Shown: in pieces, positions 33,063 through 42,163 of the stretch
Layout of the letters: each line of letters starts with the position of its first letter
Numbering within the stretch: the stretch's first letter is position 1
Origin: Pachysolen tannophilus NRRL Y-2460
Lineage: Eukaryota > Ascomycota > Pichiomycetes > Alaninales > Pachysolenaceae
Reading direction: 5' to 3'
DNA length: 64,000 nucleotides
NCBI GenBank assembly: GCA_001661245.1
Contig: KV454012.1
Location: 1,896,388 to 1,960,387, forward strand
Notes under the pieces: model-generated
Databases searched by the model: none
What the model was told of the DNA's origin: nothing
What the model saw: the letters and a program-made list of their open reading frames with translations, nothing else
Made by a program: the position numbers and the translations under genes

Positions 33063-36000
33063 TTAATTCGTAATATAAAAAAATTTCTTGACGACAAACC
33101 CGGTACTTACTATAGTAATTATTGTTATTGCATTGATAACTATTAGCACCATGCAACTAAAAAAACAACGAGGAGCAAAAATCTTCCATACCATTAAATG
33201 ACGTCTAAAAAAGGTAGTCATTAAGGTACTTCCAAACAGCAAAAATAAATTGATCATTATGAAAAAGATTAAGTTTTCTGCAATTTTAGAAATTAAAGTA
33301 ATTGGCTTAGATGAAGGAGATCGTTTGTAAACAGATAGTAATCCAGCAGTCAAAGAACATATTATAAAACCTCCAAAAGTATTCAAAATAATAGGAATTT
33401 GATTAAATGGGAACATAATAGTTTCAGTTGCCAAAAATCCAATTTCCCATTGTATCGATTGTAAAGTTGCTTGATGTCCTGTTGAAAAAAAATTGGAATA
33501 AGCTAGTAAAGATAAAACCACAGTAATTATGGAATGATTTTTTAGTTGCAAAATGTCCGCCAATTCTAGTAAAGATAATATTTGATTAACAAGTAAAAAT
33601 AACGAAAGTTCTCCCAATGGTTTAGTGGCCATTAAAACAGCAACCAAAAAGTTTACTATTAGCAAAAAATAGGACGACCCATAAACGTTACCGTACCCAA
33701 CTATATAGGCCTCCTTACCTTTATTTGATACCAGCGATTTTTCTTTTGAATTGTTATTATCATTAATTTCTAGTTTAATACATATAGGGCCAAATGACCA
33801 ACTAATGTTTGCTGCAATCAACGATATTCCTAAAATTGTTCTTGAAATTGTAAGCTTAATCGATTTCAAAACTTCAAGATTAATGAAGCTCAAAGAAGAG
33901 AATTTGTCGTCATGCTCAATTAATTCTAAAGTCCAATAAACAGCAACACAAACCATAGAGTATTTCAATCCTTTTGAAATCCACATCTGCGCCGCTGTTT
34001 GATAAGACGAAGTAATATTATAAAACAGCTTCAAACATTCAGGTAGTAAGTAAGAGGTAATATACAATAGAAGCACAGACCACCAAGTGATTTCAAAATT
34101 AGATCTGCAATACGGATGCTGTTCTTCTCGACACAAAGTAATCGTTGATGATAACCTTTGCAAAATAATAAACATCAAAGAGTGATAAATTCCCAATATT
34201 TTTGATAAGTTTGAGCTTGTATCATTAGCACTGTATTTTTTTTGCAAGTTTCTTATTAAAGAGATGAAGCCAAAAGTGCTTAATAAAAATGAAACAATCT
34301 TATCTTCCCAAATGACAAATGAGTTTGAAGCAAAAATCAAACAGTGAATAAGTAAAAATGCAAAGCTTAAATACGACCAACCACCATCTAAAACATTCTC
34401 TCTAATTTGAGCTAAAAGCCATGGAATTGAATATCTGTCCATTAGTGGAACCAAAATTCCAATGATGATACCAAATCCGACACCCAAAAGTGAGGACCAC
34501 AGAAAATTGAGTGTCTCTGGCCTCAATACAAAAAATATTGAGTTGGTAATAGTTATACCTAAAAACATGGAAAACACACCAACGTTAAAAAACTGGTCAT
34601 TTAACTGGCATATAACAATTGAAGGAATTATTTTAGAGTAAGTTAACATTAAGCATAAAGAAACAAAAAGCAAAGAGACACCAATTGATATGCTCAATAA
34701 ATCAAACCTTGCCCATAAATTTTTACATCTATCCAATGATAAAGCTTGATAATTAAGAGCCGCGACATTGAAGTCAGTTTTATCATATGAATTTTTTTTA
34801 TAAATTTCAAATAATTCTTGATATTTGTTGTTAATTTCCTCATCCCCAGCTAAAATTGAGGAAGAATTTCTATAATTTTGAATCTGCGTTACTGTCTCAA
34901 AATTTGCTCTTGCTAAATTTTCTATATTATTATTAAAACATTCTTGAATTGGGATACCCAAATTATTATATGGAATTGGCAAACCTAATAGTAATGATAA
35001 AGTTGGCACCAAATCTATTTGATTAACAGATCTATGATATTTCCCAGCATTTGAGATGTTGTAATAACTATCTTCCAATCTACCAAAAAAAGGTTTTTTG
35101 GAATACATGAATAAAGCAGCTTCAACTTCGTCTTTAGATTCGCCACCATGGTTCCCTGTTTGATCCATTCCATGATCACCCATAACCAATAACAAAGTTT
35201 CATTATCAATCTCGCTGATAACATTAGAAATAAATTCATTCATTTGCTTTAATTTTGCAGCCATTGAAAAATGTTTTGGACCATACCTATGACCAGCATG
35301 GTCAACACCTAATAAATGAGCAATCATCACGTCCCAATCTTTTTTATTATTATTTTCCAATAATGGGAAAATATGTTCTATTACACCATTGTCCACTGTA
35401 TGCAAGTCCCATACGTTCAATGAGTCGTATGGGAAAGATAATTTTTGATTGAAAAAAGGGTTAAATAAAGCTGTCCAAGTATCATCACCAATAAAAGCAA
35501 CACTTTTATTATTATAATATAATTGACTAATCCAATTATCTTCATCTATAACATCTCCATTAAAATTAGATCCAGCATCTATAAAAGTAGGTAAAGAACC
35601 TGTTGTTAAACCTTTTAATCTTTGTAAAGTTGTTGTTGGAGGATCAGCAATAAATTTCAACAACAAGGAATTCTCTTTATGTGATTGAGTTAAATCATAC
35701 AAAACTGGGAGTTGATTATGATACATTTCTTTTGAACCTTCATTCGGTATAACAAAATCAAATCTTAAAGCATCTATTACTATCAATACAGCTTTATTGA
35801 AATGTGAAGGTTTAAAACAATTTTCATTGACACAAGTGGAAGTGTTATCTAATACTGTCCTTGACAATAAAAATCCTTTCAAGAAAAAAGTTACACCTAT
35901 TAATTGTAGAATGATGAATAATATTAAAACCTTAACATAAGACCAATGAGAATTGTTCAATTTCTTTGCTCTTATATTCAACCTATCTCCAACCTGCTTC

Positions 36001-36248
36001 AAGATCCTTTGCCGTAACACACTATCCATTCGTTGAATGCCACCCTGCAGCAGCAGCACCAGCAGTACCAGCAGCGGTTCTTGTGTATTCAATGGGAGCT
36101 GGTATTGCAATGGAAGATTTTTGTTCAAAAGCTGTTCCGGTATACGTGGTATATCTGGTATGGCATCAAGCATATTGCTTGATGTCTTTAAATCAGAATT
36201 GCTTCCTAAAATGTCATCTGTCTGTTGCGATTTATCTTCTTCAGACAT
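33063..36248 (-). CDS. GPI13: GPI ethanolamine phosphate transferase 3 (Gpi13/PIG-O)
   Basis: 1061 residues. Gpi13 adds ethanolamine phosphate to the third mannose of the GPI anchor precursor in the ER. After a cytosolic head and a signal-anchor helix (about 103-127) comes the luminal alkaline-phosphatase-like domain, with KAVLIVIDALRFDF, PPTTTLQRLKGLTTGSLPTF, FIGDDTWTALF, HLLGVDHAGHRYGP and VMGDHGMDQTGNHGG holding the metal ligands and the Thr nucleophile region. At least ten membrane helices follow from about residue 535. LKGLTTGSLPTFIDAGSNF identifies the PIG-O/Gpi13 branch rather than Mcd4 or Gpi7. The head contains a run of seven CTG codons (36048-36074), giving Leu/Val only under the standard code. 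It lies in tandem after NPR3. Confidence 0.94.
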   Translation of the reverse strand: MSEEDKSQQTDDILGSNSDLKTSSNMLDAIPDIPRIPEQLLNKNLPLQYQLPLNTQEPLLVLLVLLLQGGIQRMDSVLRQRILKQVGDRLNIRAKKLNNSHWSYVKVLILFIILQLIGVTFFLKGFLLSRTVLDNTSTCVNENCFKPSHFNKAVLIVIDALRFDFVIPNEGSKEMYHNQLPVLYDLTQSHKENSLLLKFIADPPTTTLQRLKGLTTGSLPTFIDAGSNFNGDVIDEDNWISQLYYNNKSVAFIGDDTWTALFNPFFNQKLSFPYDSLNVWDLHTVDNGVIEHIFPLLENNNKKDWDVMIAHLLGVDHAGHRYGPKHFSMAAKLKQMNEFISNVISEIDNETLLLVMGDHGMDQTGNHGGESKDEVEAALFMYSKKPFFGRLEDSYYNISNAGKYHRSVNQIDLVPTLSLLLGLPIPYNNLGIPIQECFNNNIENLARANFETVTQIQNYRNSSSILAGDEEINNKYQELFEIYKKNSYDKTDFNVAALNYQALSLDRCKNLWARFDLLSISIGVSLLFVSLCLMLTYSKIIPSIVICQLNDQFFNVGVFSMFLGITITNSIFFVLRPETLNFLWSSLLGVGFGIIIGILVPLMDRYSIPWLLAQIRENVLDGGWSYLSFAFLLIHCLIFASNSFVIWEDKIVSFLLSTFGFISLIRNLQKKYSANDTSSNLSKILGIYHSLMFIILQRLSSTITLCREEQHPYCRSNFEITWWSVLLLYITSYLLPECLKLFYNITSSYQTAAQMWISKGLKYSMVCVAVYWTLELIEHDDKFSSLSFINLEVLKSIKLTISRTILGISLIAANISWSFGPICIKLEINDNNNSKEKSLVSNKGKEAYIVGYGNVYGSSYFLLIVNFLVAVLMATKPLGELSLFLLVNQILSLLELADILQLKNHSIITVVLSLLAYSNFFSTGHQATLQSIQWEIGFLATETIMFPFNQIPIILNTFGGFIICSLTAGLLSVYKRSPSSKPITLISKIAENLIFFIMINLFLLFGSTLMTTFFRRHLMVWKIFAPRCFFSCMVLIVINAITIITIVSTGFVVKKFFYITN
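36048..36074 (-). repeat. CTG triplet repeat in GPI13 head
   Basis: Seven CTG codons interrupted by GTG/GTA on the coding strand, coding a Leu/Val run in the predicted cytosolic head, before the true signal anchor. Confidence 0.85.
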
Positions 36249-36354
36249 AATTGTTTGTTCAATATTTTAACAAAATATTATATGATTATGTGACACATGT
36301 GACTGACTATTGAATTATAATGCTGATGATAGGATTACCGATATTTTTGGCAAG

Positions 36355-36389
<35 letters not shown>

Positions 36390-36547
36390 ATAAATATATT
36401 TTAATTATATATATATCATTAATAAAAACTTGTTTACTTTGGTATTTATTTATATAAATATACGTTAAAATTTTTTTACTATGTACACACCACAGCTTAA
36501 CTAAACAACATTTAATTAACAAAAGAACTAAATAACAAGAGAAAATT
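36249..36547. other. Spacer NPR3 / GPI13 with AT microsatellite
   Basis: 299 bases between tandem minus-strand genes, with an (AT)n run at about 36357-36387. No gene seen. Confidence 0.6.
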
Positions 36548-39220
36548 TTACCAATGTTTTACAGTAACGACGTAATCTTCAATGTTGAGTAAGAGTTTTT
36601 TAAAATCTTGCCTAGAGATATTCTCCTTCAGTAATATCATTTCAAGTGCGTTTCTACCATTAAAGTATTTGAGGAGTTTGTAAAATAGAGCAGTTACTTC
36701 GGGTGATTTATTTTGAACAATTTTACTGATCCATCTTCTTTCTAAAGCAGTAGCTCTTGCTGGATCCAATAATATGGTATCTTCTTCTTCTCTTATTATT
36801 ATTCTTTGGTTATTTTTGGTATTAGTTGATTGTGTTTTTTTCTTTTGTTCATTAATGTTTGCAGAGTTATCAGTTATTAAATTATCAATATTTTTATCAG
36901 CGATATTATTCTTGTTATCTGCAATAGGATTGTCCAAGATGCCATTTTTATTATTAATATTATCATTATTGTTGTTGTTGTTGCTATTATTATTACTATT
37001 GTTGACCTTATTTGTACCATTATTTTTATTTTTATCCATTGCTTTTTTAAAATTTTCAATTTCAATTTCTTCATCAACGGCAATCTTGATATTATTTGTG
37101 ATTTTCAACCAAAGAAAAGTATGTAATTGAATAACCCAACCACTCCTAATAAGCCACGCTAGAGCATCCAAATATAAATCTCTATGGTCTCTTGATGGAA
37201 CTATTGAAGAATAAGGACGCGTTTTGGAGTGTTGATGTGATAATAATGATAAAAAAGCTGGTAAAGAAGGTAATGATGGAAATTCTTGTTTGAAATCATC
37301 CAGATCTTTATATAAACTTTTAATAGATGCCATTGGTGATATCACATAGACATTACGGGTATGTAATGGAGGTACAGCAATTGCCCGCCTCCAATAAACT
37401 AAATGATGACAAAATGATAATACTTGAGATAATTCAAGTCCACTTATAGCTGATAATTTAACAAGATTTTCTGTAGGTTTAATTAATCTTATGAAATTGG
37501 CAATTATACTATCATTATCTGCTTGAATATCTTTTATAATTGTTTCTGGATCATCTAAAAGTAATAATGCAAAAAATTTTACCATATCATTATCCGATTC
37601 GTTATCAATAGCGTCTTGTCTGTGCTCAATATTTGAATTTTTGAAAAAAGGATTGATAGAAGAAATATAAGACCCAGGCAAAACAGGTACAGTTAATGGT
37701 GGCAAAGATTGAAATTCATTACGAATTGGAATCTGGAAAGATCTAATTTTCCCATTTATATCAACGTTTACAATTTCACTAGTTGAAATAGATTTAAAAG
37801 TTTGATAAATGATATTAGCCAAAGAAGATTTTTCAATAATTAATGACCAAAGTTCATTAATTGATAACTGATCTTGATTTTGTTCTTTTAACATCATGAT
37901 CTTGTGAGCCTCTTCATATACGAAATTCGTCTTATCTTGTTCATATCTCAATACTAGTGATAATCTAGATGCCACAAAATGATACATTTCATCAACACGA
38001 TGATTGTATTCAACAACAGGCGGATTCATCACAAATACTATATGAAACATATTCATTGGACATTTTTCATCATCTTCCTTAATGTAGGTTTTTACTTCGT
38101 AATTATCGTTTGCTTCATCATTGCTATCTATGTCCTCCCGGGTACTCATATTATTATCACTCTGTTGTTCTTTTCCTTCATCTTCTTCATTAGTCTCTAT
38201 ATGTTTTGTATCATCTTCAACATGATTATTAATATCATTATTTTCATCACCATTTCCCTTAATCTCCTTCAGTCGATCATTCTCACTTCCCAGAGATTTT
38301 CTACTATTTCCACTTTTCCTACTTCTCCTACTGGAATATTTTTTCCTACTTTTAACTAACCTCCATCTACCATTATCATAAACATGAATTGGAAGACCTA
38401 AAAATGACATATCATCAATCGTTAATTCAAATCTAGTGTTACATAATTTCTTTGGAGGTGTCACCATTTCACTTAAGAAATCTGTCTCAAATCCAAAAAC
38501 TTTTTTAAGAGATCTTAACCCATTAATTGGTAAATTGGATCTATTATTCGTAGCATGAGAAGTAGTTCGTGAAACACGAGAAACATTATCAGCACCTTCA
38601 GATGTTGTAATTCCACCGCTATTCGATTTAGCAGAATTCAAACCTTGATGTATAGTCTTTTGGGCCTCACCAGAAGAAATATTATCATTAACAGCAGTAA
38701 TATCACTACTATTATTGGTATTGGTATCACTGTGATTCAGTAGAGTACTCTCCATATTCCTATTCATTATATTTTTAATCAATTTTGTCTTCTTACTTTC
38801 CTTTCTTTTCCTTTTCCTATCTTGTTCATCCAATATATCCAACAATGCTTTCCCACTTAAGTAGTTTTGATCATTATAATTTGAAGCTTGATGACTGTTA
38901 AAACTATTAGTTCTATGTGAGCCAGAAGTAAAATCCAATGATGATTGATTAGCAGAAGAAGACACAGTAGCATCGTCTTCACCATCATCCAGATCCAACC
39001 CACTATCTCCTTCTTCATAATCTTCGTCCTCCGAGGAAGACGATGATGATTCCACCGCTCCTGTGGTCTTCAAATAATCTTTTTGTTGAGCCAATGGAGT
39101 AGCTTTGTAACCGTATTCATTTGGCCTAGGAGGATAATGAAACAGTAACTGTGGCCCATCATGTGTTGATATTGTAAATAATATCCCTAGCAAACACGGA
39201 TTAGGTAAATAGAGTGACAT
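36548..39220 (-). CDS. NPR3: SEACIT/GATOR1 subunit Npr3
   Basis: 890 residues. Npr3 with Npr2 and Iml1 forms the complex that turns TORC1 down when amino acids or nitrogen are short. The start LLGILFTISTHDGPQLLFHY is the family's N-terminal longin strand. Further hallmarks are FELTIDDMSFLGLPIHVYDN, MNMFHIVFVMNPPVVEYN, PPLTVPVLPGSYISSINP, LYLDALAWLIRSGWVIQLHT and the C-terminal winged-helix end FYKLLKYFNGRNALEMI. Disordered acidic inserts (about 60-190 and 300-390) and an Asn run (about 750-800) enlarge it. A CTG codon at 39143-39145 lies in the strand GPQLLFHYPP, where relatives have Val, Ile or Leu. It is closely divergent from the next gene. Confidence 0.94.
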   Translation of the reverse strand: MSLYLPNPCLLGILFTISTHDGPQLLFHYPPRPNEYGYKATPLAQQKDYLKTTGAVESSSSSSEDEDYEEGDSGLDLDDGEDDATVSSSANQSSLDFTSGSHRTNSFNSHQASNYNDQNYLSGKALLDILDEQDRKRKRKESKKTKLIKNIMNRNMESTLLNHSDTNTNNSSDITAVNDNISSGEAQKTIHQGLNSAKSNSGGITTSEGADNVSRVSRTTSHATNNRSNLPINGLRSLKKVFGFETDFLSEMVTPPKKLCNTRFELTIDDMSFLGLPIHVYDNGRWRLVKSRKKYSSRRSRKSGNSRKSLGSENDRLKEIKGNGDENNDINNHVEDDTKHIETNEEDEGKEQQSDNNMSTREDIDSNDEANDNYEVKTYIKEDDEKCPMNMFHIVFVMNPPVVEYNHRVDEMYHFVASRLSLVLRYEQDKTNFVYEEAHKIMMLKEQNQDQLSINELWSLIIEKSSLANIIYQTFKSISTSEIVNVDINGKIRSFQIPIRNEFQSLPPLTVPVLPGSYISSINPFFKNSNIEHRQDAIDNESDNDMVKFFALLLLDDPETIIKDIQADNDSIIANFIRLIKPTENLVKLSAISGLELSQVLSFCHHLVYWRRAIAVPPLHTRNVYVISPMASIKSLYKDLDDFKQEFPSLPSLPAFLSLLSHQHSKTRPYSSIVPSRDHRDLYLDALAWLIRSGWVIQLHTFLWLKITNNIKIAVDEEIEIENFKKAMDKNKNNGTNKVNNSNNNSNNNNNNDNINNKNGILDNPIADNKNNIADKNIDNLITDNSANINEQKKKTQSTNTKNNQRIIIREEEDTILLDPARATALERRWISKIVQNKSPEVTALFYKLLKYFNGRNALEMILLKENISRQDFKKLLLNIEDYVVTVKHW

Positions 39221-39398
39221 AACCTAGTATTCATTTGAATTGTATAAAATTGATGTTTTATGACTATTTCTTTATCTTCAATAAATAGTTGAAAAAAAAA
39301 AAGATTAAAAAAAAATTAAAGTGAGAAAAGAAATAGAAATTGTACAAGAGAATTTATATGACAATTACGAAAATCCAGGCTTGAAATATACATTGTGG

Positions 39399-40262
39399 AT
39401 GAATGATGGCCAGTCTTTAGCTAAGCTGTTGAGCTTGCAACAGTATACGGAGCTGGAGTTGCGACAGAAGCAAATAGAGAAAGAAGAGGAGCGGAAAAGA
39501 ATATGCACAAAATGTCATAAAGATAGATCATTAGAAATCAAGCAAGGTTCATTGATGTTGAAGTATTCTCAGTGTTCTCAGTGTAGGTCTCTGGAAAGAA
39601 TACGGTATCACAAAAGACATGAGATTGGAAGTAAGGAATTAGATCTAGAGCTGAATTTTTTAAAGAAAATTCAAGGTGATTTTGAATTTTTTTTGAAATG
39701 TATTTCAACAAACTCTACTAATAATGTCTTGAAGTTGAAATTCACCAATAAGACAATAAATGAAATTATTGTTCCTCGTATTCATGGAGATGTACTTTTA
39801 CATTATTTTCAACAAAAATTTGAAAAAAAAGATGATAATAACGAAAAAATTCGTAATGAATTTGATAAAGTCTTAATACAATCAGACATTAATTCTAAAA
39901 ATCATGAAATAAATGGAAATTTATTCTTATCAGATGTAAAAGAATCATTAAAAGTTCACTACATAAACAGAATCATTTTTTTATTGAAAAAAATTTGTCA
40001 ATTTGAATTCAAATATCGTTCATCATCTTTGAAAAATTACAAGTATTATGTACAGTATCATTGTAGTAAAGATTTAAAATTTAAAAGAGATAAACTGATT
40101 GGTGATCAGAAGCGAAAAAAACATCATCATCATCATCATCATGATAATGATTATTTAAATTGTTCTTCTCTGATATCCCTTAATTACGATCTAAGAAATG
40201 GGGATTTAAGTATCGAATTTAACCATTTGAATCATGATAAAGTAGCTACCTATAAAGAATAA
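39399..40262 (+). CDS. Small protein with paired CxxC motif, unknown function
   Basis: 287 residues from the first in-frame ATG (39399). The frame is open from 39309 without an ATG, so up to 30 more residues could be coded only from a non-ATG start or an unseen exon. RICTKCHKDR and SQCSQCRSLERIRYHKRH form a CX2C-X19-CX2C zinc-type motif followed by a basic stretch, a form seen in several fungal DNA-binding or transcription-linked proteins. The remainder is helical and charged, with a seven-His run near the end. I do not recognise a named family. It shares a very short divergent promoter with NPR3 (about 180 bases between start codons). Confidence 0.65.
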   Translation: MNDGQSLAKLLSLQQYTELELRQKQIEKEEERKRICTKCHKDRSLEIKQGSLMLKYSQCSQCRSLERIRYHKRHEIGSKELDLELNFLKKIQGDFEFFLKCISTNSTNNVLKLKFTNKTINEIIVPRIHGDVLLHYFQQKFEKKDDNNEKIRNEFDKVLIQSDINSKNHEINGNLFLSDVKESLKVHYINRIIFLLKKICQFEFKYRSSSLKNYKYYVQYHCSKDLKFKRDKLIGDQKRKKHHHHHHHDNDYLNCSSLISLNYDLRNGDLSIEFNHLNHDKVATYKE

Positions 40263-40696
40263 TAACATGTAATAATAATGTATATATATATTTATGTACA
40301 TATATACGCATAATTTTGTATATTGACAAGAAACTTTTTATTATTGAAAACATAAATATCATTGTTCATATTGAAAAGAGGGAATATGGTGGTGGTAACT
40401 ATAAAATCATGAAAATAGAAACAAGAAAACACCAAAAATCAAAATTAAATTAAAAAAAAAAAAAAAGGGTAAAATAAAATAAAAATTAGATATTACTTAA
40501 ATAAAAATCGAAGGCAACCCCATTTTTCCACTTCATGTGGAGGTGTAATCAAAAGACGAGTCTATTGTAAAACAAAAGAACTAAAACACAACGTGGTAAC
40601 TAACAAACTATGAAACAGAGATAAGAAAAACCAGACTAAAAGAAAAAAAAGATAAAAAGATAAAAAAAAAAAATTGTTTATTTTTTCTTTTTAAAT
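40263..40696. other. Convergent spacer CxxC gene / MEP2
   Basis: 434 AT-rich bases with poly-A tracts; 3' regions of both genes. Nothing else seen. Confidence 0.55.
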
Positions 40697-42163
40697 TTAT
40701 TTTTCTCTCTTTTCGTCATTAGCTTCATCACCGGATCCAATATCTGGAGTCTGGCTTGAAGTATCTGCAGCCTTAATAGTTTCTGGATCGTGTTCTTGTG
40801 TTGAGCGTATTGGTTCGGTAATGTACATTTCTGATTCCTGGTAAGTGAATTCACCAATTTGTGCTGCATCAGTACCAGCTTCTTCTTCTTCTTCATCCAA
40901 TCTAATTTTCAAGAAAGGAATTCTGTTAAATGTTAATAATAAGATTGCAGTAACAATGGTACTCCATAAGAAGATTGAAGTACAAGCAGCTAATTGATAA
41001 CCTAATTGTTTATAGAAATGATTAATCCAACCACCATTGATGACAGTAGCACCATCAGTAGCTGCAACGTAATCTGCAGCAAATAAACCAGTTAATACAC
41101 TTCCAACAAATCCACCAATACCATGAAGAGCAAAGACATCCATACCATCATCAATATGTAATAATTCTTTTAAATCAACACCAAAATTACAAGCAACAGC
41201 TGTGACAACACCAATTGGAACGGCAAAATAAACTGGAACAAAACCAGCACCTGGAGTGATACCAACCAAACCTGCAATTGCACCTGAGCACATACCAACT
41301 GTTGTCCATTTCTTACCACAACGGAAGTAATCAACAAACATCCAAGCTAAACCACCACAAGCAGCAGCCAAATTTGTATTAACATTAGCATAATATGATC
41401 TAATAGTGGCGTTACCAGTACTACCACCATTGAAACCAAACCAACCAAACCAAAGGAAAACTGTACCCAATACAACAGAAGTAACAGAATGAGGTCTATA
41501 TTTTGGTAAACCTCTTTGAGTAATTGGATCTTTTCTCTTACCACAGATAAGAGCATAAACTAAAGCACCATAACCTGAAGTTTGATGGACTGGTCCACCA
41601 CCTGCAAAATCAAGAGCACCTAATGTATATAACCAACCATTAGCATTCCAAGTCCATTCAGCAATTGGACAATAAACAATTGTAATCCAACAAAAGAGGA
41701 AAACCATCATTGGACCCAATCTTGCTCTTTCAGCGGCACCACCAAGCATTAAAATACCTGTAACACATGCAAACATACCTTGGAAAAATACAAAATCAAT
41801 TTCTGGAATCAATGTTGAAGATGGAGATGGAGCACCCAATACTTCTTTTAAAGAGAAATTTTTCATAGTACCTAAAAAACATGAAGCATCAGAAGCAAAA
41901 GCTAAAGAATAACCCCAAAAAAACCATTGAAAAGAAACTAAACATGCAACCATCATTGAAGCCCATAAAAGTGATAAAGCATGTTTTTTTCTAGCTAAAC
42001 CAGAATATAAAAGTCCAATACCAGGAACCATAATCCAAACTAAAGCACCCGATACAGCAACCCAAGCCATATCGGCTTTATCAAATTGTTCATTTAAATC
42101 AACTTCTAAAGAATTACCACCGGTTCCAGTACCGGTGATACCTGAAGGTAATGCTGTACTCAT
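40697..42163 (-). CDS. MEP2: High-affinity ammonium transporter/sensor Mep2
   Basis: 488 residues, eleven expected membrane helices. It takes up ammonium at the plasma membrane and in several yeasts signals for filamentous growth. Both pore histidines are present: GGGPVHQTSGYGALVYAL (first His; Glu in Mep1/Mep3) and VFALHGIGGFVGSVLTGLFA (second His), which marks the Mep2 branch. Other family blocks are KADMAWVAVSGALVWIMVPG, GLLYSGLARKKHALSLLW and GWFGFNGGSTGNAT. The cytosolic tail contains QIGEFTYQESEMYITEPIRS, matching the regulatory (autoinhibitory/enhancer) region that Npr1 controls in S. cerevisiae. I find no CTG codon in the gene. A GATAAG motif lies about 280 bases upstream (42443-42448, minus strand). 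Confidence 0.96.
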   Translation of the reverse strand: MSTALPSGITGTGTGGNSLEVDLNEQFDKADMAWVAVSGALVWIMVPGIGLLYSGLARKKHALSLLWASMMVACLVSFQWFFWGYSLAFASDASCFLGTMKNFSLKEVLGAPSPSSTLIPEIDFVFFQGMFACVTGILMLGGAAERARLGPMMVFLFCWITIVYCPIAEWTWNANGWLYTLGALDFAGGGPVHQTSGYGALVYALICGKRKDPITQRGLPKYRPHSVTSVVLGTVFLWFGWFGFNGGSTGNATIRSYYANVNTNLAAACGGLAWMFVDYFRCGKKWTTVGMCSGAIAGLVGITPGAGFVPVYFAVPIGVVTAVACNFGVDLKELLHIDDGMDVFALHGIGGFVGSVLTGLFAADYVAATDGATVINGGWINHFYKQLGYQLAACTSIFLWSTIVTAILLLTFNRIPFLKIRLDEEEEEAGTDAAQIGEFTYQESEMYITEPIRSTQEHDPETIKAADTSSQTPDIGSGDEANDEKREK

